Source: Callorhinus ursinus
Lineage: Eukaryota; Chordata; Mammalia; Carnivora; Otariidae
Reading direction: 5' to 3'
Assembly (NCBI RefSeq): GCF_003265705.1
Contig: NW_020312902.1
Span: 15,619,002-15,683,001, forward strand
DNA length: 64,000 nt
Shown here: positions 21,765 through 34,095 of the stretch, piece after piece
How the letters are laid out: each line of letters begins with the position of its first letter
Numbering within the stretch: position 1 is the stretch's first letter
Notes under the pieces: generated by a model
What the model was told of the DNA's origin: nothing
Database searches by the model: none
What the model saw: only the letters and a program-made list of their open reading frames with translations
Program-made: the position numbers and the translations under genes

Positions 21765-21905
21765 GCTGACTGCTCATGTATCTTATCTCCTTGAGTCTCC
21801 TCCGAGATGAGGAAACTGAGGCACAGACAGGTTATGTAATATGCCCAGTGTCACACGGCTTGTGAGCGGCTGAGATAAGACCATATCCCAGACCTATCTA
21901 GACTC
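21765..21905 (+). repeat. MIR element
   Basis: Contains atgaggaaactgaggcacag, then aggttatgtaat, and gtcacacggcttgtgagcgg, in MIR order. Confidence 0.85.
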
Positions 21906-23484
21906 TAGAGTAGTGCCTGAAGTGCAGCCTCCACACCCAGGGCTCTTCCCGCCACAGCACTGACGCCTTTATTCACTCTTCCGCTCATCTGCCCACTGAT
22001 CTACCCAATTCCACGGCATTCCCTTAGGTGCCTCTGCTAGGCCCGGCCCTGGGTGGGGCCCCAGGGACACAGGCATGAAAGCGGTCCATGCTGTACCTGG
22101 ACACGCACCCTCTCTTGGTTGACAGGGAGCCAAAGGACGTCTCCTTCCCAGGCTGCAAGCCCGCAGTCAGCAGCAAAATAGCTCTGACCACTGGCCCCTA
22201 TTTCCCCCAGGTTTTTTTGTTTGAGGAGCTCAGGCCTCCAGTGAGGACAGAGACAAGATTTAGACAGGCACAGTCAGTCCAGGGAAATGCCCACCCGAGG
22301 CGGCCCCCTCCCGCCCCCGTTCTTCCTCCAAGTGCCCCCAGGTGGGACTGGTGATCCTTCTCCCAGACTCCAATGACTCTTTGCCCGTCATACCCCAGTC
22401 TTCCCACTGCCAGGGCCCCGGCTCCTCCCCTTATCCCAGGGCCCCCCTCCACCCACAGTCCAGAGTTTCCCTACCAGTTATCACCAGTCGGCTTGAGTAG
22501 CACAAAAGTCACATTCATGTTTTTGGCATTTCCGGGGCTTGTTGCCATCTCTGCAAATGCTAGCGCAAACACAAGCATACCTAAAACCCAATTATATCAC
22601 AATGGCTCCAGTCCGGGCCAGGCTGCGCTGATTTCCAACCCACAAATAATTCAGAGGGAGGGACTTTCTGCCAGGAAGGTAAATAGGCCTGGGACTATAG
22701 CGCACGGGCTGAGGTGGAGGGGAGGGTTCACAGGGACGGCGACCACCCAGTGAGACACCAAAGCGCTGTTTTTCAACAAGGGGCAAGACAACCCCACTAA
22801 TGCTGAGCTCAGCCCCAAGCCAGTTCCTCTGACAAAGGTCTGGGATAGGTGGTGGAGAGAGGGTGCTTTATGGTGACTGTCAGCAGAACCGCACCAAGCT
22901 AGCACGTCATCTGGGTGTGGACTCATTTTATACTCAGCTGGGGGAGGGGATGGCAAGACCAGAAAAGGGGACAAACCCTGGTGGCGCCTCAATTTTCACT
23001 TCTGGTGATTTGCTGGTTCCTGCTGGAAACTTCACATTATTTTAAAAGAATTAAACAGAGAAAATTATACACAAGATCTGCATGATATTAAGGGTGACAT
23101 TCCCTGCAAAGAAACACGACAGACTGTCATAGCTCCAGGCGTCTAATTTAATTTCCTTTGGGAGTTAAACCTTAGAAGCTTGGATTGAACAAACAGGCCC
23201 TGTTCTTTGTATATTTCAGACCTGGAGCTGAGAATGTGAACAGATCTTATCAACAGGACACTGGAGATAGACAACTGTGACGGAGCGGCTCCTGGGCGCT
23301 CTCCTGAGCAACAGACACGCCGTTGTGATGCAACTGTGGGAAAAGCCGGTGCAGTCTGGGGCTTGAGGCTCTGGAAGCTCACTGGGTCCCCATGGGGCTG
23401 CCTGGCTCTGCCACAAATAATGACAGGAGGGTTACGATGCCAGAAGTAACGGTGACACCACCTCCAGCTGAAGCAGCGCCTCCT

Positions 23485-23600
23485 CCAGGTGCCGCGCGCT
23501 GGGCTAAGGGCTTGAGCGGTACCATTTCACTGAGCCCTCCTGGCGGGCCTGCAGAGGAGGTAACTATCACCCCCATTTTGCAGACGAGCAGGTGTTGAGA
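23485..23600 (+). repeat. MIR element
   Basis: Contains cgcgctgggctaagggcttg followed by cccccattttgcagacgagc, the MIR core and 3' part. Confidence 0.8.
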
Positions 23601-24100
23601 GGAGATAAGGCTCCTGGACTTTAGAACAGTGATCTGACCTCACTGTGGTAGAGGATACACTTTTCCTCGCGTCTGGGGAAAACACCCCAATTCTAGAAGC
23701 CTTGTATACTCAGGGCTAACTCTTCTCTGATGGGGGAGGTGAAGGTGACTTTGGCTTCTACGAATGGCCTGGAAGACCAGCCATATTAACCCCCACAAGC
23801 CACACATTTTTCCTCAAGAGGAACAACTCTGCTCAGCTTAAGAGGGCTGGAACCCTGAGCATCACAGACACCCAGCAGCTCAAAAACCAAGATGGCCAAT
23901 TGGAAAGGAAGGCAAACCATGCCCAAAGATGGTGTCCAAGTGGGAACAGTGAGGCACATGCCCAGGCCAGCTTAGTGAACGCATACATAAGGCAACAGTT
24001 ACTCTAGCCCAGAAAACAGCAACAGAAATAACTAATTATACGGAAAATGGCAAGTGCACTCAGTAATGTCTGCACTCACCAAGAGCTGGGCATCAAACGC

Positions 24101-24298
24101 TTTTTTTTTTTTTTAAAGATTTTATTTATTTATTCATTTGAGAGAGCGAGAATGAGAAAGAGAGAGAGCACATGAGAGGGGGGAGGGTCAGAGGGAGAAG
24201 CAGACTCCCTGCTCGATGCGGTACTTGATCCCGGGACTCCAGGATCATGACCTGAGCCGAAGGCAGTCGCTTAACTAACTGAGCCACCCAGGCGCCCC
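24101..24298 (-). mobile_element. Can-SINE
   Basis: Full minus-strand copy: T-run, aagattttatttatttattc, GA-rich tract, ending gagccacccaggcgccccc. Flanking duplication not clear. Confidence 0.92.
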
Positions 24299-27229
24299 CA
24301 AGGCTTATGTTTGTGCACAAGAAGCCCTTGGAGGGAGGAGGCTCTCTAGTGAGCAGCTAACTCCCCTGGGAAGCTTTTGAAACTATGGAGATGCCATCCA
24401 GACCTTCTGAATCCGAGTACCCTGGCAAGGCCAAGGTGTCTGCATTTTTGAGGCATCCCAAGAAACCATGTGGTGGGGAACACTCAGGCTCACGCAGGGG
24501 GATGGGGTTTGGGCACAGGGGTGAGTCGGTGGCTGCAGCTTCACCACCATCTAACTGGCCAGGCTGTAAGGGGAACAGTCGCCCCCTGCTCCCCACCCCT
24601 AACCTCCACTCTTGGTCAGAGAAGGGCTTGGAATCCAGACCAGCAACCTCTTCCAAGGTGCTCACACCAGGTGCCTTAGGGACAACCTGGTTGGTGGGTG
24701 ATTGGGGGGGGTTGTCAACAATCTCCCAATTCCCCAGGCCCCAGCAGGTTCCGGAAGGAACCCGAAAAGTGATCTTTCAGGATGCCTGCCCTGGCAGGCT
24801 CTGCTGTGCTGAGGGCAGGAGCCTGCTGCGGATCTGACTCCAATGTCTGTGGTCGGTGCTATTTCTGACTCTGCAAACGGCGCTGACAATGCCCCCTCCT
24901 CCCCCTCGATATGACAATCCACACTTGGTCCAGGGCCCTGTTTGCCCTTCGTGTTGACACGTTTTTCTTGCTTCCCGACAAGTCTGGCTTTCTTTTTCCT
25001 TCTCTTTCCTTCTTTCAGAGGTGGAAATGTGTTATTTATAGGGTGGGGCCCGCCAAGGGGCTGCTCTGGTGCCCGCGATGGCCAAGGAGGGGGCAGGACG
25101 TGGATGCAGTCCGGTCTGTGCCCCCCCCACCAACCCCCCCCCGACTCCAACAGGCCAGACGAAAGCCAGAAAACAGCTTGGAGACCCCCCAGGCTTGGGG
25201 GCAGAGGTGTGCGGGGCACACACTCATTTCCTGTTCTCAGTGGCTGGTGAGAAGTTGGCTTTGGTGGCCAGGAGCAGGCTCAGACTCCTCCTGCTCTGGT
25301 TGCTGGCTGGTGAGGGCACAGCGGGCCACCATGGTCTTCTCCCCAGGCACAGTGGGGGGATTTAAACCCTAACTGGGTACACCCCCGGGCAGTGAGGCCC
25401 TGTGACAGCCCAAGCGCAGGTCTCCGGGGAGAACAGTTGTGGCCAGCCCCCACAGCGCACTGCAGAGGGACTGCTCAGGGCCTGGGCCCAGAACTGCCAA
25501 GTGTCTTCCACACAACATCCAAATGGGTGGATGGGGACAGGAGAAGGCGGGGACTTGTCCAGAGGACAGCGGTGAGTCAGCCACTGGGCTAGGATGAGAG
25601 CCCAGCATTGATTCCCAAATTTGGCCTGGAGTGGGGGGGGAGCCCACTCGGAACAGCAGCTGGGCATCTTCTCCCAAGCCCGAAGTCTCCCATCAGGGCT
25701 GGGTGGGAAACGGCTGGGAAGGGGGGGCGGTGCGCCACCTGGGCGAGCTGTCACACACCACACAGCTGAGAAAGCATTGCAGGGCTTAAAAAAATATTCT
25801 CATATTTGGTGATGTGACCCCCACGTGACCTCTAGGGCCAACTTCTCCCACTTCAGACCAACCCTGGCTGGGGATGGATGAACAACTCAGCTCTGGGCTG
25901 GGCTCCTGCTCAGAAGACTAACAGCCCAGTGTTGACAGACTCAAGGGAGAGAGGCTTGTTAAAGCTACCGGGATGTGGAATGCTGGGGAAGGTGTGCAAG
26001 AGAGGATGACTGGCAGGCCTCCTCCAGGATCTGAAGACCCTCCTGCAAAACTCTGGAGCTGGCTGACAGGCTTTACAATCTCCACGAGGACGTGGACAGA
26101 AACAGCAGATGGTAGGGCAGATGGAATCAAGGTGTTGACCTCCGGAGACAGCAAAGCCTATAGAACTGGAGCAGGATCCCTGCCTCCCCAGCTCCTCCAG
26201 GAGGCAGGAGGGTCCGCTGAGCTTACCCTGGGGCTGCAGACGGCCCTGCCTTTCAGTGTGCTGGGGCCTGGATGTCTCTGGGGCTGGAGAGATGGGGGGA
26301 GGGGAAGGGCAGCACCAGGAGAGGGCGGGTGTGGAGGCCTGTGTGGGGCCACTCCACGCACTCCAGTGAGGTCCCAGATTCCCTCACCTTCTCCTTTGTC
26401 ACTCTTCTCTCATGCGGGGTGTCTTTGCCGTGCCTTTTCCCCAAGAGATAACAGGCCCGGGCTGGTAGCCAGAATAAGGTGCCAAGGCTGGGATCGAGGG
26501 CTTCCAAAGCTGTTGAGGCTGATGTAAGAAAGTCATCCCAGCCCCTCCCCATTCAGCTGGGATCAACAGGGAGCGTTCAAGTAGCAGCCAAGAAAACAAG
26601 TAGCGCTCTTCACATTCTTGGGCCTGCTGCATTCAGCTCCTTCCTACTCCTCTGTCCCCAACAAGTGTGGTACACCGGGCCCAAGGAGACACCCCTGATC
26701 CTGGGAATATGAGCAAGAGATTCCTGCGGGGGTAGGTGGGAGGTCAGTCCCCTCCATGTTGGGGGACTGCCTCCAGAGGGGCCTGGGGCCCTTGTTGGTC
26801 CAGTGGAGCCGCCCTTCCTTGGTGATGAGCCTAACTCCAGGCCTCCAAGAGGCCCTGTAGACTCCTGGGAGACAAGCAGCCCCAGAGGGAGCCCCAGAGG
26901 CCCACAAGTAATTACAAGCCCAGGTTCCCACAAGCTAGGGAGCTGCCTGTGACCACAGTGGCAAGACCCTAAAGGGGAAGACGGGCTGGCAGTCAGAAGC
27001 AGAAAGTGCTAACTGCTTTGGGGGCAAGGGAGGAGGGCTGCTGTGGGTGTTGGCTCCATGGCTGAGGAGGGTTTCCCAGGGCTCCTTGGAAAGGGCCTGA
27101 AAAACCCCTCGGTGAGTGAGGGTGCATGCTTGGGGGAGCGGGGCCCCAGCCAGCCTTCCTGGGAGCTCCCCTGTGAGCTGGCCTGTGGTGGACCACACTA
27201 ATGAGCCCATAACACAGGCCTTTGATTAA

Positions 27230-27255
27230 GCAGCTCCCAGCACAGCAACTTTATT
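27230..27255 (-). terminator. SUFU: Candidate intronic poly(A) site, SUFU intron 10
   Basis: The minus strand carries AATAAA at 27255-27250, followed by GTTGCTGTGCTGG and further GT-rich sequence. This is the normal arrangement of signal, cleavage site and downstream element. It lies about 1.97 kb past exon 10. Together with read-through of the exon 10 donor it would make a composite terminal exon. It may instead be a chance hexamer. Confidence 0.45.
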
Positions 27256-28242
27256 GAAACATGCCGAGGCCAGCGGCTGGTTCCCACCGCTCGGGTTCCC
27301 CGGGCAACAGCGCAAGGGAGGGGCCCTGCCCAGTGCTTCAGCAGCCTGAGGGGCTGCCCAAGGGTGACGGGAGTGGGCCTGGGAGCACAACACCGTGGCC
27401 CTGGGATAAGGGGCTCTGGGAATGGGGTTGGATTCAGAACTCTGGGGGCATGGAGGGGCAACATGACATCTGCTGAGTTCTCTGGGGGCCAGGGCTCCTG
27501 GGCTGCTGAGAACAGAGATGCTGACCACCCCCTCCTCAGGGTAGGAAGGTATTCCAAGGATGGCAAGACTCCAAGGATAGGTTCAGAGGTGAAGATATAA
27601 GATGTAACGAGGGGGGCGGGGATTTCTTCTTGAGTTTGGGGAGACCCTGGTCCCTACTTTCCCAAGAACATGTGCTTGAACCTTCAATACACATAAATGC
27701 TATCTGAGGACACTTCTGAGACCTGTGAGCACAGTCACCTACTGGGAATGATGACCTTGGAACTCTCGACTCTCAGGGAATGCTGGGTTCTCCCGCTAGG
27801 TCCCCACCTCCCCCTTCCTTGCCAGCTCTGCCCAGGTAATAGGCAGCCCTCCTCCTCTACACAGAGGCAGCCTGGCCTTCCTGGGACATAGCTGGGGCTG
27901 GTGTGGAGGCCCTTTCCACTTGTGTGGGGCTAGTTTCGAACATTACAGTAACTACCAACACCACATGGACAGAAATCTAATGTTACCAAGTGGGACTTTT
28001 AAAATGTATTTATAACTTTATGGTTCAAAGTAATTTTGTTATGAAACAATGTAATAACGACAGTGGAAAAAGGCAAGGTAATTTATGGAACACAATATTC
28101 CTAAAGCACTAGCTTCCATTTCTACCTCACTCAGTCTGAGGAGTGTGGTTGGTGTCCTTTGTTTGCTGTTTCTTTTAATTAAGGGTTAGTATTTGGGGGG
28201 GGGAGGGGGAAGAGGCCTGAAGGAGGAGAAATTCAGCTGCAA

Positions 28243-28243
28243 G

Positions 28244-28301
<58 letters not shown>
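28243..28301. repeat. Compound (CT)n(CA)n microsatellite
   Basis: About 13 CT units run directly into about 17 CA units, inside SUFU intron 10. Confidence 0.95.
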
Positions 28302-28302
<1 letters not shown>

Positions 28303-29220
28303 CCACATTACCAGTAAGTATGCTTCACAGACCCCCCAGACTGGGTTAAACCCACAAAACCAGCATAATTCCCTTCCCCTCTACTATAACTACCCCTCCA
28401 CACACCACAAACAAGGCACAGTCAATTTCTGGATTAGGGTCAGATCCCCTTTCTTGATACTCCTGAGAGAAGTAAGGTAGAGTGTTCTTCCTCTCACACC
28501 TCCAACAAACAAAGAAAAAAGGATGTCGTTCCCCTTATACATATGGGAGTGTGCCGGACAGGCCAAGTACCCATTAGAGACCTGGGACAGGGTGGGGGCT
28601 GGAAGGAGGCCTGTGGCTCTCAGGCCCGAGCACCCTGCTTGGCAGTGGCTGTGAAGCTGTGCTCCAGCCAGAAGAGCAAAGGAAGGACAAAGTGTTCTGG
28701 ACAAGCCAGCAGGTTTCTGTGCAGAAAAGCTGGGTTTCCATTAGGAGGAATAGGAGAGCCATGAGATGAAGGGAGTGGGGAGGCTGTCTGCTGAAGCCTG
28801 CCCATCCCAGCCCCAGTCCAGGCCCACATACCCATTTTCTAGGAATTCTGGGGGGATTTCCACAGAGCCACTTAAGAGTGGCTTCCAGCCTTCCTCCTAC
28901 CCTGTTGTACCCTCGGTTTCCTGGCTTTTGGTTTACCCAGGGTGCAGAAAGTCTCACATCTCTCAAATCTGGATTTCCATGGCAAACCAGTGGCCAAGGC
29001 CTAGAGAGTTATCCCTGGTGTCTCAGGTGATGGGGGGAGAGGCCGGGAAGTGCTCCTAGAGTTGATGGGATAGGCAACAGCATCCACACTCCACATGGCT
29101 TCCCATAACCAGCCCCTCTGGAAGGGAGCCACCAAGAGCTGCCAAGGGAGGAAAGGGAGGAGGCGGGTGCGGGAAGAGCCCACGGAAAGAAGGTAGGGAG
29201 AAGAAAATGAGCCTTCTCAC

Positions 29221-29359
29221 TTGTAACCAGGGTCCATGGGCTGCATAAGGGTGCTCCTCAGTGGCAAAGGCGCCTTCCACTCCCGTGGAAACGAATGTGA
29301 TGGCCATGTCACCTGTGATACTTTTATATGTAAAGTGCCGTCCATGCAGGAGCCTGCCC
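29221..29359 (-). CDS. SUFU: SUFU coding exon 10, residues 387-432
   Basis: This 139-nt exon starts with one base completing R386 and then reads GRLLHGRHFTYKSITGDMAI, TFVSTGVEGAFATEEHPYAA and HGPWLQ. It forms much of the C-terminal SUFU domain fold. The acceptor is CACCCCCAG and the donor CAA|GTGAGA. If the donor is ignored, the frame stays open for 54 more codons, ending with a stop at about 29058-29056. That could give an alternative C-terminus replacing residues 433-484. The match to human SUFU from memory is exact over the exon. Confidence 0.98.
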
Positions 29360-30926
29360 CTGGGGGTGGGAACACAGAGACCGTGAGCAGCAGGCCTGGC
29401 CAAGGGACAGGGTGCCTGGCAAATGCCCTCCTGCCTGCCCACCTGCCCACCAACAGGGGACTGTAACCAAACACGTTCATTTCAGCCCCTTCTGAGAGAA
29501 GCCTCTCCCAAGTTCTCAACTGTCACTGCTCCAAAGTGCTCAAAGCTAGCAGAGACATTAGATCAGCATTCAAAGGGCCTGCGGGGGGAGGGGAGGACAC
29601 CTCCTTTGTGTCCTGGTGAGGAAACTGAGGCCAGAGAGGGCAGTTAGCAACATGCCCAAGGTCATGCCCAGAACTAAGAGCAGGGTCTTGTCCCTTCTGT
29701 TTCAAGGGCAGAGGTGAAGTAGTACCTAAACAAATTTGCCAAGCCCCTGGGAGGATGGCATAGTGCCTTCACAGCACAACCCATGTGTCCACGGGAGTCT
29801 TCCACCTGCTCATGGGCTCTCCCACAAGATTAAAATGGCTAGCCCCAAGGCCACAAGCACACCTCCAAACAGACAAATCAACAACAACAACAATAATAAT
29901 AAAGGCTGACACCAAATGGGGTCACTCTGAGGGAGCCAAAAGAAGTTACAGCTAATTCCCAGTCTGGAAATACACCTGGGGGAAGGGCAGGCAGGGACAA
30001 CCAGTGAGGCAGAGATGCCAGTCAGCAAAGGAAGCCCAGCCTGCCATTTGCTTTCCCAGGCTGCCTCAGATTAACCCTTCACCAGTCTAAAGGTCCTGAG
30101 CTTGAGCCAGAGAGGGAGTTGGGGCGGAAATGGCTGGGGTCCTGTTGGGGGGGGGCCTTGCCAGCCCCTGTTCATTCTGACCACTTGCTATCTTTGCCCT
30201 GCTGCCCAGGGTGGCTGGCCAAGGCTGGTTAGCATCCAAACTCCTTTCTCAGGCTCTGGGGACAGTGGGGAGGGACCAAACCAGGGCAACCCCCTTCTTC
30301 CTTGTCACTGTTGTCTGAGTTGAGAGTTATTCTGGTCACCTCCCTGCTATAAAAGTGAGGGTGGAAACCCCAAGGGCTCTGCAAGAAGCCAGCTGAGCAG
30401 ATTCAGCCCAGGGCAGCATCCCCAAGCAGAGCGCTGAATTCTGGCCACAGGGCTGGGTTTCTGGCACTGTGGACAGCAGCGGAAAGGACACAGCTGGGCT
30501 TCTCGGTCCCTCAAGGAGTCTGTTGTGCTGGCCACTGGGTTTGGAGAACTGAGTGTTTTGCATGGGAAAAGCAACAAGCGGAAGAAAATAGAGTCCAACC
30601 CCCCAGAGCCTCTGCCCTGCTACCCAGCGCAACTGACTCTGGGCTTGTGGGATGGCAGGGGCGTCTGAGTTTGCCAGGCGGCTGAAACTTCCTAAGGGAG
30701 TGGGGCTGAGGGACACCTCTCTGGACAAAGGAATGTCCTTCAGCCCAGTGGGGACTACAGGCTGGCTCAGAGTCCACAGCCCGCCCCCCCCCCCCAGGCC
30801 CAAGAGGCACTGCCTGACAGGCTCTCCTCTCTCCCGGGGGGCCCCTGACTCCGCCCAGGTATGGGGGAGAAGGCAAGCATAGGCCTGGCAGCTCCCTGAG
30901 GACAAGCCGTGTGCCGTGGGGCTCAC
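29360..30926 (-). other. SUFU: SUFU intron 9
   Basis: A 1.57-kb GT-AG intron with donor GTGAGC. It holds an MIR 3' fragment (about 29.60-29.69 kb), a short AAC/AAT array (29880-29903) and a C-rich run near 30.79 kb. No SINE. Confidence 0.95.
29600..29690 (+). repeat. MIR 3' fragment
   Basis: Contains ggtgaggaaactgaggccag followed by aacatgcccaaggtcatgcc. Confidence 0.75.
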
Positions 30927-31061
30927 CTTAGGCAGAGGGGAATGAGAGCCCCTGACTCCTGGTTGAATTTCAGATGCACACTCTCCAGCTGTCGTGTGCG
31001 GATCAGCTCGTGGGGAATGATGGCCGTGGAGCTGTCACTTTCCAGGCTATCTTTGCGGCTC
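30927..31061 (-). CDS. SUFU: SUFU coding exon 9, residues 342-385 plus split codons
   Basis: This 135-nt exon completes P341, then reads SRKDSLESDSSTAIIPHELI, RTRQLESVHLKFNQESGALI and PLCL, and leaves two bases of R386. S342 and S346 in the opening SRKDS are the reported GSK3-beta and PKA phosphorylation sites that stabilise SUFU. This exon links the disordered acidic middle region to the C-terminal domain. The acceptor is CTTGCAG|G and the donor CTAAG|GTGAGC. Confidence 0.98.
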
Positions 31062-31184
31062 CTGCAAGGCAAGCACAGGAGGAGGTTCAGCACAAGGTAA
31101 ATACCATGGGGAGGAGCAAGACGGGAGTCTGTCAGGCTGGCCTCCTGAATAACGACAATGATGGTGACTGACGACAGTGACAAT

Positions 31185-31430
31185 AGCAGCCACCATTCAC
31201 CGTGTGCTCGCCGAACGCCAGCTGCTGGGCAAAGCACTTCTCACGGACGACTCTTCTCCACATCCCCATGCGGTGGGTACTACTCCAGGTACTGTTACGT
31301 CCCTCTTATGGATAAGGAATCGGGGATCAGAGAGGTTAAGTAACTTGTCCATGTCACCCTGTCGGGGAGTATGGAGCTGGGATTTGATCGCAGTTAGATC
31401 GGGTTCTAAAGCCTCATCTTTGGCCAACAC
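31185..31430 (+). repeat. MIR element, near full length
   Basis: Colinear with MIR from accattcaccgtgtgctcgc through gatcagagaggttaagtaac to agctgggatttgatcgcag. Confidence 0.85.
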
Positions 31431-32519
31431 ACCATATAAAAGTTTATGTCACAGTGGCTTGGTCTTCCCTACATAGTAGCAAGAGCATCTGGGAGCCCTT
31501 CTTCCCTTGCCCTGGAGCCTCAGGTCCCAAGTTCCCCAAAGCTGGAGTGCTAGAGTCCCAGGAGGTACAGCTCCAAGAGCTTCCTTCCAGCTGAAAAGGC
31601 TGTGACTTTCTGCAGGCTCTGAGCATGCACACTCCCGCTAACGGCCAGGAGCTGCCGTGACATACACATCCTTCATCTGACCAGGAAATGATACAATCCT
31701 CAGCGAGGGGGCGGAAACCAGACTCTCAGGAGTCAGACTAGTGGGCCTGGCTGGGCAGCAGAACCAGGCCACCATCCTGCTGGGTTTTGAGGCCCCAGGA
31801 GCCCTGTTCCAGATTCCTCCTGACTGTGGCCTTGGCCACGGTGAACTGTCACTGCTGCCTCACGCTCCCTCCTGTCCTGCTTCCCACCAACAGCTCATCC
31901 CACAGCTGGGCCATGGGGTCCCTTTGCAATCTAAGATATGCTCTTTCAAATTCAGCTGCCCCTACTGAGAGCCTCTCAAATCTGCCTCAGCCGGAAATGA
32001 GGGTTACCCACTGATCCTATTCAAAAGGCCGGATCCTGGTTTGGGCTGTGAATCTCAGAACAATTCCCCAAGTGTCCATCAAAATACTGGGTGAGAAGCT
32101 CTAGTTATTTATCATTCAAGAGGCAGGAGCCATCCAGGATGTCTAGGCTCACAGTCAGACAATCAGGGAGGGGCAGGCCCAACCTCCTCACATGCTGGGG
32201 GGCTGAGTGCTGGGGCCTGTGGCCAATGAGGCACCCCAACAGGCAGAGAACCTCTCCAAAGGGAAGGTGTGGGGTCAGCAGGCAAAAGGATGGAGGGTGG
32301 CATCAGAGAGCCCAGGGGCCCGCCAAGGCAGAGGTTTCTAAGAGCCCCTGAGGTAATGGGGACCATTCCTACCAGCTGTGTGGATCTACCCCAGATGTAA
32401 CGGCTCTTTCACAAAGTGGTGTCTTCCTCTGGTTTCCCAAAGCGAATTCTGAAACTGCTCTTTGCCCTAGCTTCTCCTCTGACAAACCCTTTCACAAGAC
32501 CTGCGAAGGAGACAAATGC

Positions 32520-32645
32520 TATGGCCAAGAGGGTCACAGAAGTTCAAGACTGGAAGGAAACTCTGAGGTGGTTTAATCTACTTCTTCCCTTTACAAAGGG
32601 GAGCCCGTGACGGGTCCAAGGCCACAGAGCTGGTCTGTGGCAGGC
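32520..32645 (+). repeat. MIR-like 3' fragment
   Basis: Contains ctttacaaaggggagcccgt and ggtccaaggccacagagctg, in the order of the MIR 3' half. Confidence 0.6.
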
Positions 32646-32869
32646 CAGTGTGGGAGCCGAGGACCTCTGACTAGACCTCCTTCCCTTACACTCTGGCTGC
32701 TAGGCCTCCCTTCTGAGGAGGGCAACACTGACCATCAGTGCTCGGTGGGTGCCCTCAGGGCCCAGACAAGAGCAGAGCTCAGGATGCTGACAGCAGCCCT
32801 TCTCTGCTCCAGAGCAAGGAGTCGGTAGACTCACTGGCTGAGTCCTCACAGCGAGCACCCATGTATATT

Positions 32870-32945
32870 CTATGGTTAATCCTCTCCCAGGTGAGGAAAT
32901 GGAGGCTCAGAGAGGTGAGGTGGCAAGCCTGAATCAGAGTGAGTC
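32870..32945 (+). repeat. MIR 3' fragment
   Basis: Contains caggtgaggaaatggaggct followed by cagagaggtgaggtggcaag. Confidence 0.65.
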
Positions 32946-33485
32946 TAAGGGGAAGAGCCAGTCACCTCCCCGTGCCATCTCTGACAACGGCCCACACAGA
33001 GACCCGCCACCATGTGCCCGAAGGGGCCTGCAGCCAGGCTGCGGGGCGGGGCCTCAGAGCCCGTGGGGCCCGCTAGAGGATGGCTGCCTCTTGGGCATCA
33101 GCAAAAATGCTGATGAATAGCAACTGGGCTGAGGGTGTGGGGCTGGGAGAGAAGAATCAACAGCACACAGGGCTAGAGACATCTCACGCTGGAGGGAAAA
33201 ATAAATTGTTGAAAGTCAGCTAAAGTCACCTTGGTAACTGCTACAACACACTCACCCAGAACGAGGACATCAAACCCAACTGCAAACAGCTTTAAAGAAA
33301 TGGAAAAGAACTTAATCATCTGAAGAATTAATGTGACAAGTGCCCACATTTACACCTCCCACCAACCTTCAATCATTTGAAAACGTACTTTAATCTTTTA
33401 AGAGAAAAAAAAATTGCAAAATGCTAGATCTGCAATCCTGGAGCTTGGGTATTTCCGGCATGCTGCTTCAATGGAAACAGGGCTG

Positions 33486-33486
<1 letters not shown>

Positions 33487-33540
<54 letters not shown>
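33487..33540. repeat. Pure CA microsatellite
   Basis: About 26 uninterrupted CA units in SUFU intron 8, so likely polymorphic. Confidence 0.97.
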
Positions 33541-33542
<2 letters not shown>

Positions 33543-33924
33543 TGCATGAGCCCAGCTTTCTGCTGATTTGTTTTTTCTGGACATCGATGCAGAAGCATGA
33601 ATTATTTGTGTGGGCTGGGTGAGGTATTAAATCTGCAGCCGACACAGGTTTGCAATGTTTTGCATGGTTGTCAGCTTAATCTTAGTCATAAAAAAATAAG
33701 TACTGTGCTCGCCAGCGTGGCCTAATTTTTCAGCTGGGCTGTTTTCTCCCCGAGTTCCCAGTGGAGGAGAAGGCAGAGTTTCAGGGGGCTGAAAAGGAGA
33801 AGGGCTCCCCGGGAAGAAGGCCCTACACCCACTGGGGACTGCTAGGGATACGGGGCCGGGGGAGGAAAGATGAGCTATTGCTCCAGGCGGCAGAATGGCT
33901 AACACGTATGTTCTGGGTTTGAGT

Positions 33925-34095
33925 CTCACATGAGCTCAGGCAAATGACTTACCCTCTCTCTAAGCATCAGTATCCTCTTGATGGGAACAGAAAATAATAC
34001 CCTATCGTTATAAGGATTAAACCAGATGACCCACATGAAGCATCTAACAGTGCCTGGGGATGCAGTAGGTGCTCAAAATATATCTGGAATGCATT
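33925..34095 (-). repeat. MIR element
   Basis: Reads as reverse MIR: caggcaaatgacttaccctc, later taaggattaaaccagatgac and gcagtaggtgctcaaaatat. Confidence 0.8.

Larger units (their letters stand above)
20084..29220 (-). other. SUFU: SUFU intron 10
   Basis: A 9.1-kb GT-AG intron. It holds Can-SINEs at 21.26 and 24.10 kb, MIR pieces at 21.77, 23.49 kb and (antisense to SUFU) elsewhere, a TG/TA array at 21.51 kb, a CT/CA array at 28.24 kb, an AT-rich patch at 27.94-28.11 kb, and a minus-strand AATAAA at 27250. The 24.3-27.9 kb part is GC-rich and mostly unique. Confidence 0.93.

Noticed and set aside
30348..30355. TATAAAAG in SUFU intron 9, plus strand
   Set aside because: No CpG cluster, initiator or exon nearby. 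Isolated TATA octamers are common.
33487..33540. Regular short repeats as a CRISPR array
   Set aside because: They are simple CA microsatellites without repeat-spacer structure, in a mammalian intron.
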